Assembly (NCBI GenBank): GCA_910585995.1
Contig: CAJUGG010000015.1
Location: 1-27,913 of the forward strand
From: an uncultured Lachnospiraceae bacterium
GTDB taxonomy: Bacteria > Bacillota > Clostridia > Lachnospirales > Lachnospiraceae
DNA: 27,913 nt
Reading direction: 5' to 3'
This document shows, piece by piece, positions 1 through 8,782 of this stretch; positions within the stretch are counted from its first letter, which is position 1, and every line of letters starts with the position of its first letter. A program made the translations under genes and the position numbers. Below the pieces are notes generated by a model. The model ran no database searches. It was not told where the DNA came from and saw nothing but the letters and a program-made list of their open reading frames with translations.

Positions 1-72
1 AGGCGGCAGCTTTTGTATGAGCCAGACAAACACATTTATGTGTACGGCTGGAGCATACAAAAGCTGCCGCCT
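1..72. repeat. Long perfect inverted repeat (hairpin) at window edge
   Basis: Bases 1-19 and 54-72 are exact reverse complements (19 bp). Inside them CCAG (22-25) can pair with CTGG (48-51), and ACACA (30-34) with TGTGT (39-43) around a TTTA loop, so almost the whole 72 bp folds into one long hairpin. It lies downstream of the leftward C39 peptidase gene. No T-run follows on the plus strand; on the minus strand the sequence runs out of the window, so a terminator role cannot be judged. It could be a terminator, a REP/MITE-like palindrome or the end of a larger element. The rest of 73-175 shows no gene, only weak secondary structure. Confidence 0.75.
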
Positions 73-175
73 GTCCGATACATTCTATGCAGACCTTGGA
101 ATCAGGCCAAAAGCCCAGATACACGCCGAGGTGTCTCTTTACACCCGTATCACCGCGGCTTTACTTCTATTTTTC

Positions 176-1069
176 TCACTGATAATACCACATATTTTTT
201 ATCTGCCCACTCAACTCTTCATACGTCCACCTCTTTTGGCTTCTCACCCTGCTATTCGGATCATTCACAATAAACCCATCCTTTTCATACCCACGAATCA
301 CGATAAAATGCCCTCCTGCTGTAAAATCCCCCGCCCGCATCGCGCAGATCAAAGGATGTCCATTTTTCAGCTCCTGCTTCATCCCATCTTCACTAAGCGA
401 AAGCTCCTGCCCCGTAACCCCAAAAGCGGCAGCTCCTTCGGTCATCAGATCCCAGGATGTACCTGTTCCTTCTATATAATAGCCCTGCTCCTGCGAATAA
501 CGAGCAACCTTATCCGGCGTAGCCAGTTCATTTTCAGTCAATGCATAGATCACCATAGACAAGCTGGTCGGTCCGCATCCTGAGATCCCGATACTGCTCG
601 AACCATACGGCGCATACCCCCAACGCTTGTCCCACTGAATAAAAAGCGGATATTTCTGAGATTTTTCTTTCTTAGTCATAACTGCATCCGCTGTCGCCTT
701 GTCACTATCAGGATATTCCTTCACATAATCCAGCATCTCCGGATTATTGGCAAGCGCCGCACGATAGACTTCCGGATAATCGTCATAATGTTCGATAATC
801 TCCTTAAATCCTTTGTATTTTTTTGCCATCTCCTCAAGTTTTTCTTTTACTTCAGATTCGCTGCGCTGCATCGGTTTCTCCATCCCGTAATCCGGTTTTT
901 TTAAAAAATTTGAATAAGCAAACCAGACCGCACCGCCTAATAAGACAAATAACAGTATCAGGTTGAACATACGTCTGATCTTTCGGATCAGGAGGCGCTT
1001 TTTCTTTCTGCGTATCTGCTCTCTCCTTCTCATCCTCTCCTGCTTTGTCATCTGCCTCTGTCGTTCCAT
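176..1069 (-). CDS. Membrane-anchored C39-like cysteine peptidase
   Basis: About 297 residues. A very basic N-terminus (runs of R and K) precedes one hydrophobic segment, NLILLFVLLGGAVWFAY, so the protein is probably a type II membrane protein with the enzyme outside. The C-terminal half has the papain-like signature of the Peptidase_C39_2 family: catalytic Cys in GISGCGPTSLSMV, His in GGHFIVIRGY, and Asp/Asn in IVNDPNSR. The stretch between the membrane segment and the peptidase domain is charged and helical. I chose the ATG at 1067-1069 because AGGAAGG lies about 10 bases upstream; the longer reading from 1117 has no ribosome binding site. The substrate is unknown. Unlike bacteriocin-processing C39 proteases it is not fused to an ABC transporter and no leader peptide gene is visible, so a role in wall or surface protein turnover is only a guess. 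Confidence 0.8.
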   Translation of the reverse strand: MERQRQMTKQERMRRREQIRRKKKRLLIRKIRRMFNLILLFVLLGGAVWFAYSNFLKKPDYGMEKPMQRSESEVKEKLEEMAKKYKGFKEIIEHYDDYPEVYRAALANNPEMLDYVKEYPDSDKATADAVMTKKEKSQKYPLFIQWDKRWGYAPYGSSSIGISGCGPTSLSMVIYALTENELATPDKVARYSQEQGYYIEGTGTSWDLMTEGAAAFGVTGQELSLSEDGMKQELKNGHPLICAMRAGDFTAGGHFIVIRGYEKDGFIVNDPNSRVRSQKRWTYEELSGQIKNMWYYQ

Positions 1070-1117
1070 GTTTCTTCGTTCCTTCCTATGTAAAACATTC
1101 TGTACATAGAATACCAT

Positions 1118-1166
1118 ATTTCTTAAGATTTATGTCTGAAGCAAATCATAATATTTCTTAAGAAAT
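1118..1166. promoter_or_regulatory. Pair of TTTCTTAAGAAA palindromes upstream of the C39 peptidase gene
   Basis: ATTTCTTAAGAAAT at 1153-1166 is a perfect 14-bp palindrome. ATTTCTTAAGATTT at 1118-1131 matches it at 12 of 14 positions. Their centres are 35 bp apart, a little over three helical turns. They lie between the stop of the metalloprotease gene and the start of the C39 peptidase gene, where a promoter for the latter would sit. This looks like a two-site operator for a dimeric regulator, but AT-rich DNA makes such palindromes fairly easy to find. Confidence 0.35.
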
Positions 1167-1183
1167 AATGAAAAACAAGAACA

Positions 1184-1741
1184 CTACTGCCCCTTCTTCA
1201 ACTGCTCTCGGCAGCTTTTCCAGTTGGGATAATATTGGTCTAAGATCTGATAAAATCTTGCATTGTGCCCGGCTTCCAGCAGATGTGCCAACTCATGCAC
1301 TATTACATATTCGATGCACTCTTCTGGATAAGCGCCCAGCCAGACGCTGATGGAGATATTTTTTGTACGGATACTACAGCTCCCCCACTGAGATCTGGTA
1401 TCCCGTATGGTAACTTTATGGCAGCTTACGCCAAGCGCACTCTCCCATTTTTGAAACAACGCGGGCAGCATCTCTTGAAGTCGCCTTTGGTATCGTTCTT
1501 TTGCTTCCTGATTCATCGGATGATAGGATGTATCTTCAACTTTCTTCTGATGCTCTTCGATCCACTGCTGCATACGAGGCTCTTCTAATAATTTGAGCGC
1601 GGACGCATAAGACATAGAATAAGGGATTGACAGACAGAGTACCTCCGGCTGCATCTGCTTGATCCGCAGGTTCACGTTTTTGATCTTTTTTTTGGTAATC
1701 TGCACCGTATAGCTGTGCCAGGTAAATTCTTTATATCTCAT
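1184..1741 (-). CDS. YgjP-type (DUF45/WLM) zinc metalloprotease
   Basis: 185 residues from the ATG at 1739-1741. Family features are TRSQWGSCS, then the zinc motif HELAHLLEAGH (HExxH with a further His), then a Trp and Cys near the end (YPNWKSCREQL), typical of YgjP/M48-like DUF45 proteins. The N-terminal part, with TVQITKKKIKNVNLRI, also fits that family, which is usually a soluble cytoplasmic hydrolase of poorly known substrate. The start is not certain: there is no good ribosome binding site directly before 1741, GGGAGAG lies about 30 bases upstream, and an in-frame reading to 1834 would run through the divergent promoter region. Its stop precedes the C39 peptidase gene by about 115 bases, so the two may be co-transcribed, although palindromes in the gap suggest a separate promoter. 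Confidence 0.8.
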   Translation of the reverse strand: MRYKEFTWHSYTVQITKKKIKNVNLRIKQMQPEVLCLSIPYSMSYASALKLLEEPRMQQWIEEHQKKVEDTSYHPMNQEAKERYQRRLQEMLPALFQKWESALGVSCHKVTIRDTRSQWGSCSIRTKNISISVWLGAYPEECIEYVIVHELAHLLEAGHNARFYQILDQYYPNWKSCREQLKKGQ

Positions 1742-1820
1742 AACCAGATCACTATACCACAGATTTCTCTCCCGATCTATCCATAATATAAAAAATGTCC
1801 CATAAACGCTCGGTATATTG

Positions 1821-1851
1821 TATAATAAGAGCATCTATTATTAAGAAAGGA
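1821..1851 (+). promoter_or_regulatory. Probable -10 box and ribosome binding site for the LRR protein gene
   Basis: TATAAT occurs at 1821-1826 and AAAGGAG at 1845-1851, nine bases before the ATG at 1861. No convincing -35 hexamer is seen at 17 bp. The ribosome binding site decides the start at 1861 rather than an upstream in-frame ATG at 1795. Confidence 0.4.
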
Positions 1852-1860
1852 GTCTTTCGT

Positions 1861-3411
1861 ATGCATCTTTCACATTTTCCAGATGCTCCTTATTATGCGC
1901 AGTATCTATGCGTAAGTTTTCAGCAGCAAATCAAGATCGCTCCTGAACTATTGCCATATGTAGATTCTTATTATAGGATGCTGCAGTTATCCGGCAAGCA
2001 GATCACACCTGAATTGATCGAACTTTTGCTGTCAGCGATTCGCCGTGGGGAAGTGTATAACCTGTATCTTAGCCCGTTTTTGTCTTCTTCCGAAACGACA
2101 AATAACAATGAGCGCTTTCGCATGATCGACCAGTGGAGTTACGACACCTATACGCATGGCTGTGGTGCAGTGATATTTAACCAGGAAAAATCCATCGCTT
2201 TTATGAAAATAATTGATGAACATGCCAAAAATTATATCCGCCGCAGACAAGCAGGCGATATCCTCCTTGCGCATCCTCCAGTGATCTTCGAATCTCCTGA
2301 TGAATTGGCTGCAGGGATTGCCAATCTGATCCTGACAGGGTCTTTAGAAGACGGCAAGGAACAACCTCCTGCGCCTTCTGACAGCCGTGTAGGCGTCGAT
2401 CCTAATCTTCTGTATTGGATGGAAAATATCCACCAATCGGTTCCTGAACATCTGGAAGAACTTTCAAAGTTAAACGGATTGTTTGCCAATTTTTTTGTGC
2501 CTGGTTATCCCAAATTCCCCGATTGGCTGGCCTCTGATCCTGGAAACTGGTCTTTGCTGGGAGAACTGCCCAATCTGAAATCTTTGTTTTTTCCGGAACT
2601 TTCCCTGGAAAACTATGATTTTCTCCTGAAGTGTACAAAACTGCAAAAATTAAGCCTTGCCAAGACCAATTTTCACGATGTCTCTGTACTGAAACATCTG
2701 TCTCATCTGACCGATCTTGATCTGCCGCCAGCAGAATTTTCTGATTTTTCTTTTTTGCTGGATTTTAAAGAACTGGAGATCCTAGACGTGAGTCAAACAA
2801 ATTTTCGGGATTGTTCCCTGTTAGCACAGATTCCTTCACTAAAGCTGGTATATCTGCCAGCAAAGAGACAGCTTCTTCACACAGAATGTCTGGAAGCGCT
2901 GCCTATGCAAGTCAAATGCGACCCGACCAAAGTGCGAGGTGAAGAGATTGATCCATTTGAAATCATAGAACCTGGACCGGTAGAAAACTGGGATCTGAAG
3001 CCTCCTTATAAAGTATTATATATTGATGGCGGGCCAAAAGATCTGGTGGAAGGACTTGAGATCACACAGGACTATATCAAGGCTTTGCAAAAAATGATCA
3101 AAAAAGGCAACGAAAAGATGATCTATATCTCGCTGTCTCCTTATGGAGAAGGGGATGCTCTGCAATTAGATACGGCCGAAGGATGGGCTGCACTCTCCTA
3201 TGAAGAAGAGGAATCTTCGGTATGGTATACGCTCTATAATCCGAAACATGCCAAAGATCGGGAATTAGCCCCACCCGAAGGCGGCGGTCAATCCCCGATC
3301 CCTAAGATGCATGCGACACAGGATCTCGAACTTGTAGCCAACTGTGTAGCCTATTTTATCAAGACCGGCAAACTCTATCCAGGAGCTTACTGGGCTAAAT
3401 ACTATGAATAA
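1861..3411 (+). CDS. Leucine-rich-repeat-like protein of unknown function
   Basis: 516 residues, no signal peptide and no membrane segment, so probably cytoplasmic. Three parts can be seen. The N-terminal ~190 residues are mixed helical and not recognised. Residues ~230-345 hold about four irregular leucine-rich repeats of 22-24 residues, for example LPNLKSLFFPEL, CTKLQKLSLAKTNF, LSHLTDLDLP and FKELEILDVSQTNF. Residues ~380-516 form a compact C-terminal domain with KVLYIDGG, MIYISLSPYGEGDAL and a conserved-looking aromatic tail. The gene converges on the DUF4132 gene with 55 bp between stops. I do not recognise a family; the layout resembles protein-interaction proteins found beside large DUF proteins in Lachnospiraceae, but no function should be assigned. 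Confidence 0.75.
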   Translation: MHLSHFPDAPYYAQYLCVSFQQQIKIAPELLPYVDSYYRMLQLSGKQITPELIELLLSAIRRGEVYNLYLSPFLSSSETTNNNERFRMIDQWSYDTYTHGCGAVIFNQEKSIAFMKIIDEHAKNYIRRRQAGDILLAHPPVIFESPDELAAGIANLILTGSLEDGKEQPPAPSDSRVGVDPNLLYWMENIHQSVPEHLEELSKLNGLFANFFVPGYPKFPDWLASDPGNWSLLGELPNLKSLFFPELSLENYDFLLKCTKLQKLSLAKTNFHDVSVLKHLSHLTDLDLPPAEFSDFSFLLDFKELEILDVSQTNFRDCSLLAQIPSLKLVYLPAKRQLLHTECLEALPMQVKCDPTKVRGEEIDPFEIIEPGPVENWDLKPPYKVLYIDGGPKDLVEGLEITQDYIKALQKMIKKGNEKMIYISLSPYGEGDALQLDTAEGWAALSYEEEESSVWYTLYNPKHAKDRELAPPEGGGQSPIPKMHATQDLELVANCVAYFIKTGKLYPGAYWAKYYE

Positions 3412-3426
3412 TGCTAGGGAACAAAG

Positions 3427-3452
3427 GGCGAAAAGTCCGCTACAAGTTCGCC
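3427..3452 (-). terminator. Weak hairpin between convergent genes
   Basis: GGCGAA (3427-3432) and TTCGCC (3447-3452) are complementary around a 14-base loop, and on the minus strand CTTTGTT follows. This may terminate the DUF4132 transcript, but the T-run is poor. The loop read on the minus strand contains TTGTAGCGGACTTT, close to the flank TGTAGCGGAACTTT of the structured leader repeat, so it could be a relic of that repeat. Confidence 0.35.
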
Positions 3453-3466
3453 TGCGCAAGAGGATT

Positions 3467-6400
3467 TTATCGAATCTGCTCTAAGATCGACGGATCTTTG
3501 ATCTTTTGATCTTCTGCGAGCAGGATGATCTTGGACATGATCTCTGCGGTCTTGGGATCTTCATCCACAAAGGGCAGGAAGATACGCCCTCTCTGCTGGC
3601 TGTGCACCGGAAGGATATGCAGCATCGCTCCGCCTTCCTGGTGTACAACCCCGCTGCCAAGATGGACATTGTAGTCCGCTCTGCTTCCATGGATCAAGGC
3701 ATGGCTGTCTTTGAGCGTCACATTCTGGAAGCCAAAGAGTTCCAGATTGCATGTAGCAATGGCCCGGCGCATCTCGATGGTAGAATGACTGGTCTCTGGG
3801 TCTACACCGCCTGCATGAGCTACGCTGACTGCCAGATCCACATCTCTCATCACTTCACTGTAGATCAGTTCTGGCACTTCCTGGATGGTCAGTGCCTGGA
3901 ACGTCTTACGATGGAAAAATTCCACAAATTCCAGTGTAGGAGCCTCCACATCAGCCGGCGAGAACCAGTCTGCCAATGCGTAGATCCGGGCGACGATATT
4001 TTCTTTGTAATAGACCTTTTGCAGTCCCTCTTCGTAGTCAGCCACCCAGCGGCGTCCCTTTAAGCATCCGACGGTCATCTTAGGCTGGATCTGATTGCCC
4101 GCAAACATCCGAGAAGCTTTTTGCCCCAGTTCTTCCGGAATCTTCACATACAACTCCCGGAATACCTGTTTAAAGGGCTGACGGATCTTGTGTGTAAACA
4201 GATATTTCTGGTAAGTATGCCAGGTGCCTGACTGGTACAGATGATAGGGATGGGCAATCAGCAATCTCTCCTGTGGATCAAGCAGAACATTTGTTCCGTC
4301 TAAAATCTTCAGATACAGAGATTCCCCTTCCTTTTTGATCCATCCATACTGCCCGTTTTGTTGTTCCTGCAAAAATACCAGGCTGTGCAGGATCGCCCGA
4401 ACAACCGGATTTCCAAGGAGTGCTAAAAGCTCTGATACATAGAAACTGTCCCCGCTCTCCATGGATTCTTCCATCATCTTTTTGGTTCTTCGATACTGTT
4501 CTTTTAGATTTTTGTGGGCTTCTTTTAGCTGTATGATATCTTTATCTTTCCCTAGTCTGGATGGAACAGATTTTAATGGTTTGCCGTCTTTGCGGCACAA
4601 GATCTTGCTCTGCCCTTCTTCGTCGACCTGCAAGCAGACTTCTACATCCGCTGCCTGGTGCCACTGCATCAGCGGAGCCAACGCTTCTGTAAGCTGTGCT
4701 TCCATCGTGAGTTTCAGTCTGGTGACATCTGCATAACCTGCCCGGACACTTAGATTCAGCAGAGCAATATCTGAAGCCTTTCCCTCGCTGGCTCTTCGCT
4801 GTGCGCCGAACTGTCTGCTCTCCTTACGGAACTGCTCGATAAATTGATACCGCTCCATCAGATCTTTGTTTTTATTTTTGGCAAATGGAATCAAGCCATA
4901 ACTCATCAGTAAGTCTTTGTTTCTCTTTGCTGAGATCTCTTTGCGAAGCTCTGTCTTTTTGATCTTTCCGGAAGCTGCATCTGCATATTTTCTGGCGCGG
5001 GAATGTTTTTGCCCGTCCGAAATATACTTAGCTGCCTGGTACAATTCGTCAAAACGCGCTTCTCCTAACAGTGCATAAGCTTCTTCAAACCAAGCCGCAT
5101 CAAACGCGCCGTCCTGCAATTCTTCCGGCGTCAGCGGGGTATATCTGGCAATAATGGCCTTTTTCTGGTCGTCAAACCGCTCGTTCATATGAGCCATAAA
5201 ATAATAACAGCCGCTCTTTAAGCCTGGCCATCCCAGATATTCTTCTAAAATATCGATCCACTGCGGTGCATACATCGCCACTTCCACAAGGCGTTTTTCC
5301 TCGATGCGGGTGCCCGCAAGAGCCTTTTTTAAGTCCTCACTGCTCTCATGCTCTTTGGGATAACAGGATTTTAAAAGCTCGCTTAATACCTCCCGTTTGG
5401 AACGATTGCTGTTGCCATAATACCAGGAATAATACGTCTCTCTTCCTAGGGTATCCTTTCCTAGAGCCATTAAAATCCGCACCAGATAGTCAACGCCTTC
5501 TATATAGGTGACTCCCCGCATATCCCAGGAAAAGATCGTCTCTGCCTCTCCTCTTCGAAGCTCGGTATCCACCATAACAGGGATGATACGGTGATACAGC
5601 TTTCTAAGAAGCGTGCCAATCCAGGTAGTCTCTGCAAAATAGTCCTCTCCGGTCTGATAGATCTCTTCCTGGATCTCGTGGCCAAAAAAGTCATTGAGCA
5701 GCCGGCCAGACAGAGGTTTTACCACCTCTTTTTTCATCACTTTAGAAAGCAGCAGCAAAAAATCCTCGCGGGCAAAATACTCCATCAGTGCCCGACATAA
5801 TACGTCCTCTTCGATCAGACCCATATGGAAGGCTTTTAAAAACCAATAGGGCCGGATGCCTGTCATCGTAATCTTGCCTCCCTGTCCGGAGAGTCCATCC
5901 CCTTCCGGCATAAAATCCCGGCGCTTTCTCTGCACCCGGCAGTTTTTCTCAAAAGTCCATGCAAGGGAAAAGACCTGGGTAAATTCTTCATCGGTCTCCC
6001 AATAAGAGAGTCCTTTAAAATAGGGTTCAAAAAGCGGCAAATTCGTAACCCATCGCTTAGAATCATAGAGGTAATCGTTCCACCCTTTGAATTTGTAATA
6101 GATCATATTGCTGTTGCAATCTATCAAAGGAAGAAATGCCGACAGCAACAAAAGTCCATTTTTGAACAAAAGTTTTTTATCCAGGTACTGATTACGGTAC
6201 AGACTGCGAAGATTATCGATCTGCCTGGAATACGTAAGCCCCAAGGAGACCGACGCAATCGGCATGGTGCCAAAGACCTTTTGATACAGAGGCGCTGCCT
6301 TCTCCAAAAGAGCCTCATTCCAGTTGACAAAATACATATCCATCATCACAAAGACCCGGTAATCCTTGATCTCTTCTTCATAAAACTTCTGGAACACATC

Positions 6401-8632
6401 TGCCAGCGGATAAGCTTCCAAAGGCTTTCCATAACAGTGTGAGGTACACTTCTGATCAGTTTGAAGCGGCCAGTATTCATTTCCTAAAAGCATCGTTTGT
6501 CCGTTATCACTTATGTATTCATAGTCTTTATAGGTTTGGAACAAACGATCTAATTTTTTATACAATTCCGCTATTTTTTTCTTGGTGACAGGCATACAGG
6601 TTTGGAGCAGTTCTTTTTTTGTCAGAGTAAGAGATGTGTCAGCCGGCAGCGGACACAGTAGTTCTTCTTTCAACTGGCGGTTGTAGATCCCATAGCCGTC
6701 TTCTCTGGTGGTCTGCGCACTCGTCTCATTTTGCAGTTCCTGAATCATGATCTTTTCTTTGTCCGTTGGTTTTGCGACTAAAGTGACCAAAGATCTCGCC
6801 TGCTGATACAGAGCGGCCTTTTTCTGGTCTTTGGAGAGTCTGAGCAGGATATCCAAGCCCGCACTTCTCTTCTCTTCTTTTTTGTCTGTCAAAAGACGCT
6901 GCACGCAGGCAAGTAATGCTTCCTCTTTTTGCTTCATCAGAAATTCAATCAGGACAGTCCGAAGATCGCTTCTCTTAAAACGGAGCATCTGTTCAAAAAG
7001 AATATATTCTTCCTCTTTGATCGTCATTTTTTTCACAATTTGGATCGCCATATCGGAGGTACTGGTATTGGCATTTCCCATATATTGAATGACTAATTCT
7101 CTCTGCGCCTGGCTGGTTGGCTCGTACAAAAGCAGATTGAGAAGCGTATCCCGTCCGCGATTTTGAATCTCTCCTAACCGACTGGCGGTCTCTGTAATCT
7201 TCGCCTCGTCTTGCAGCAGATAGGCGAGAAATGCAAGTTGACATAATATATCTGTGGGAGTCAGAGAACTCTGATACCATGGAAAAATAAATGGTTCAAA
7301 ACTTAAGCCCTTTTTGGGAAGATGTGATAAAATCTCATAGAAACACTGATAAAAGGCTTCCGCTTCTTCTCTGTCTTCATAATAAGAAGTCAGTATGGGA
7401 TCTTTTGGTTTTTTCGGCTCCCTGCTATAATGATTTCCCTGTTCAAACGCAGAATGTAACCAGCTGTACCAGCGCCCTTCAAACGCAGGCATATACGCAG
7501 TGACCAGTTCCAGGTCTTCTGTATGTTCTAAGATCACTTTCTTGGCGGCTTTAATCTGCAAGTCCTCATCATAAACAGTCCGGTTATAAAAAGAAGCTGC
7601 CAGCTTTTGATGCCTTGTCCCGTGATCAATCAGCTCTTTCATGGCTGCAACAGCGTCTTTCACCTCATAAAAGCCAATCGCCCAAAGCGCGGTGTTGATG
7701 GCCACAGCATCCTCAGTCTGCAGTTGTTCTCTGCAAAATTTCTGGTCTCGCAGACAATTTCCCATATAGGTTAAGAGCTTTTGAGAGATCCGGTCCACGC
7801 TGTTCTCGTCAAAGATGCCGATCCAGGTGGAGACTGCCCGTTTTACTGCGGAAAACCGGATCAGGTCGTGCTCTTCGATCACTTGAAGAAGCTGTAAAAA
7901 TACTTCCGGCGTCCCAAAATCCATCGATTCACAGATGCTCTGCCGCAGTCCTTCCTGTAAGCGGGCTGCCAGCAATAGTTTACATAATAAATCATGTAAT
8001 CCCTTATGATCAGAGCGAAGAATCCCCAGGATCATCTCTCTGCTTAGATAGGAGGTATTGTTCTCACTTAAGATCACATCCTGAAGCGCATCGATGACCG
8101 CCTGATTGCCCAGGTCAAGCTCTGCTGCATAGAGGTAGCTGAAATGCTGCTCAAAATAGTATTGGTTACGCACGTAGTCCAACCGTTCCGCGTCCAGCTG
8201 ACCGAGTAGGTAAGTCTCTAAGGATTCGTCGCAGAAAAACAGATTCCAATAGGCCTTTAAGATAAAAAAGATCTGAAAAAACTGCGGTTCATAGGCGTCT
8301 GTCCGCATACACCGGCGCCCGTATCCTCTTGGAAATGGAAAACGAGGGAGCTTGTCAATGATATGCAGATAAGACTTCTGGTATTTTTCCGGCACAAACA
8401 CATCCAAAAGCCCTTTGTGCCCGCTCTCAAACCAAAGAGAAGGCCTCTCCACACAGTCTGTCAGAACCTCTCCATAGATCTCCCGAAATACCGATAGATT
8501 GATGACCTTTCCCTCTGCCAGACGCTTAGCCAACTCCTGGTCCGGTCCCTGAAGCTTCTTGATCCGCTTCTCCAATTTTGCTTCCCAGGCCTTGGCAATC
8601 ACCTGCCTGCTTTGATAATCATAGTCTGCCAT
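3467..8632 (-). CDS. Giant DUF4132-family protein (1721 aa)
   Basis: Starts at the ATG at 8630-8632, which has AGGAGG six bases upstream. No signal peptide or convincing membrane helix, so probably cytoplasmic. The N-terminal two thirds are helical, with HEAT-like stretches around residues 250-650, and resemble the DUF5724-type regions of this family. The C-terminus carries the family marks: QPFKQVFRELY (~residue 1486), ELIYSEVMRDVDLAVSVAHA (~1587) and ALIHGSRADYNVHLGSG (~1642). These match the end of DUF4132 proteins, the family of E. coli MolR/YehI. Known members have no settled biochemical function; some are fused to WGR domains, but none is seen here. The leader carries the structured repeat shared with lexA and an SOS-box-like site, so DNA-damage control is possible. 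There are no frameshifts. The family call is firm; any function is open. Confidence 0.8.
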   Translation of the reverse strand: MADYDYQSRQVIAKAWEAKLEKRIKKLQGPDQELAKRLAEGKVINLSVFREIYGEVLTDCVERPSLWFESGHKGLLDVFVPEKYQKSYLHIIDKLPRFPFPRGYGRRCMRTDAYEPQFFQIFFILKAYWNLFFCDESLETYLLGQLDAERLDYVRNQYYFEQHFSYLYAAELDLGNQAVIDALQDVILSENNTSYLSREMILGILRSDHKGLHDLLCKLLLAARLQEGLRQSICESMDFGTPEVFLQLLQVIEEHDLIRFSAVKRAVSTWIGIFDENSVDRISQKLLTYMGNCLRDQKFCREQLQTEDAVAINTALWAIGFYEVKDAVAAMKELIDHGTRHQKLAASFYNRTVYDEDLQIKAAKKVILEHTEDLELVTAYMPAFEGRWYSWLHSAFEQGNHYSREPKKPKDPILTSYYEDREEAEAFYQCFYEILSHLPKKGLSFEPFIFPWYQSSLTPTDILCQLAFLAYLLQDEAKITETASRLGEIQNRGRDTLLNLLLYEPTSQAQRELVIQYMGNANTSTSDMAIQIVKKMTIKEEEYILFEQMLRFKRSDLRTVLIEFLMKQKEEALLACVQRLLTDKKEEKRSAGLDILLRLSKDQKKAALYQQARSLVTLVAKPTDKEKIMIQELQNETSAQTTREDGYGIYNRQLKEELLCPLPADTSLTLTKKELLQTCMPVTKKKIAELYKKLDRLFQTYKDYEYISDNGQTMLLGNEYWPLQTDQKCTSHCYGKPLEAYPLADVFQKFYEEEIKDYRVFVMMDMYFVNWNEALLEKAAPLYQKVFGTMPIASVSLGLTYSRQIDNLRSLYRNQYLDKKLLFKNGLLLLSAFLPLIDCNSNMIYYKFKGWNDYLYDSKRWVTNLPLFEPYFKGLSYWETDEEFTQVFSLAWTFEKNCRVQRKRRDFMPEGDGLSGQGGKITMTGIRPYWFLKAFHMGLIEEDVLCRALMEYFAREDFLLLLSKVMKKEVVKPLSGRLLNDFFGHEIQEEIYQTGEDYFAETTWIGTLLRKLYHRIIPVMVDTELRRGEAETIFSWDMRGVTYIEGVDYLVRILMALGKDTLGRETYYSWYYGNSNRSKREVLSELLKSCYPKEHESSEDLKKALAGTRIEEKRLVEVAMYAPQWIDILEEYLGWPGLKSGCYYFMAHMNERFDDQKKAIIARYTPLTPEELQDGAFDAAWFEEAYALLGEARFDELYQAAKYISDGQKHSRARKYADAASGKIKKTELRKEISAKRNKDLLMSYGLIPFAKNKNKDLMERYQFIEQFRKESRQFGAQRRASEGKASDIALLNLSVRAGYADVTRLKLTMEAQLTEALAPLMQWHQAADVEVCLQVDEEGQSKILCRKDGKPLKSVPSRLGKDKDIIQLKEAHKNLKEQYRRTKKMMEESMESGDSFYVSELLALLGNPVVRAILHSLVFLQEQQNGQYGWIKKEGESLYLKILDGTNVLLDPQERLLIAHPYHLYQSGTWHTYQKYLFTHKIRQPFKQVFRELYVKIPEELGQKASRMFAGNQIQPKMTVGCLKGRRWVADYEEGLQKVYYKENIVARIYALADWFSPADVEAPTLEFVEFFHRKTFQALTIQEVPELIYSEVMRDVDLAVSVAHAGGVDPETSHSTIEMRRAIATCNLELFGFQNVTLKDSHALIHGSRADYNVHLGSGVVHQEGGAMLHILPVHSQQRGRIFLPFVDEDPKTAEIMSKIILLAEDQKIKDPSILEQIR

Positions 8633-8650
8633 TCTTATCCTCCTATTATA

Positions 8651-8762
8651 GTTCCGCTACAGCTTACCAAATGCCCTGGATCTGGAACGACTTTTGCCCG
8701 CTTTGCATTCAAAAATCGTTCCGGGCATTTGATAAGCTTCCGCTGATTTAAGTTCCGCTACA
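8651..8762 (-). repeat. Structured leader repeat, single copy, upstream of the DUF4132 gene
   Basis: Flanked by two copies of TGTAGCGGAAC on the minus strand (8752-8762 and 8651-8661), 101 bp apart. The outer stem pairs 8723-8738 with 8661-8676: 16 bp with one G-T pair. The inner stem pairs GGAACGA-type arms (716-722 with 684-690 of the 8 kb block) and extends through a T/A-rich helix to a 13-base loop containing GCAAAGCGGG. On the minus strand the element ends in GCGGAACTATAATAGGAGG, directly against the ribosome binding site of the DUF4132 gene. It is homologous to the two lexA leader copies, with compensatory stem changes. It would lie in the 5' untranslated RNA. Confidence 0.8.
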
Positions 8763-8782
8763 CATTTATTTTTTTCTATTTT

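Noticed and set aside
140..168. Minus-strand GCCGCGGTGATACGG resembling the 530 loop of 16S rRNA
   Set aside because: The similarity stops after about 15 bases and no flanking rRNA sequence or helix is present.
17..583. 188-codon plus-strand reading frame opposite the C39 peptidase gene
   Set aside because: It is antisense to a gene with clear catalytic motifs and has no family resemblance or ribosome binding site.
176..1069. A bacteriocin export peptidase
   Set aside because: The C39-like domain is not fused to an ABC transporter and there is no double-glycine leader peptide gene nearby.
3506..4063. 185-codon plus-strand frame opposite the 3' end of the DUF4132 gene
   Set aside because: It is a shadow of conserved coding sequence on the other strand, with no recognisable motif.
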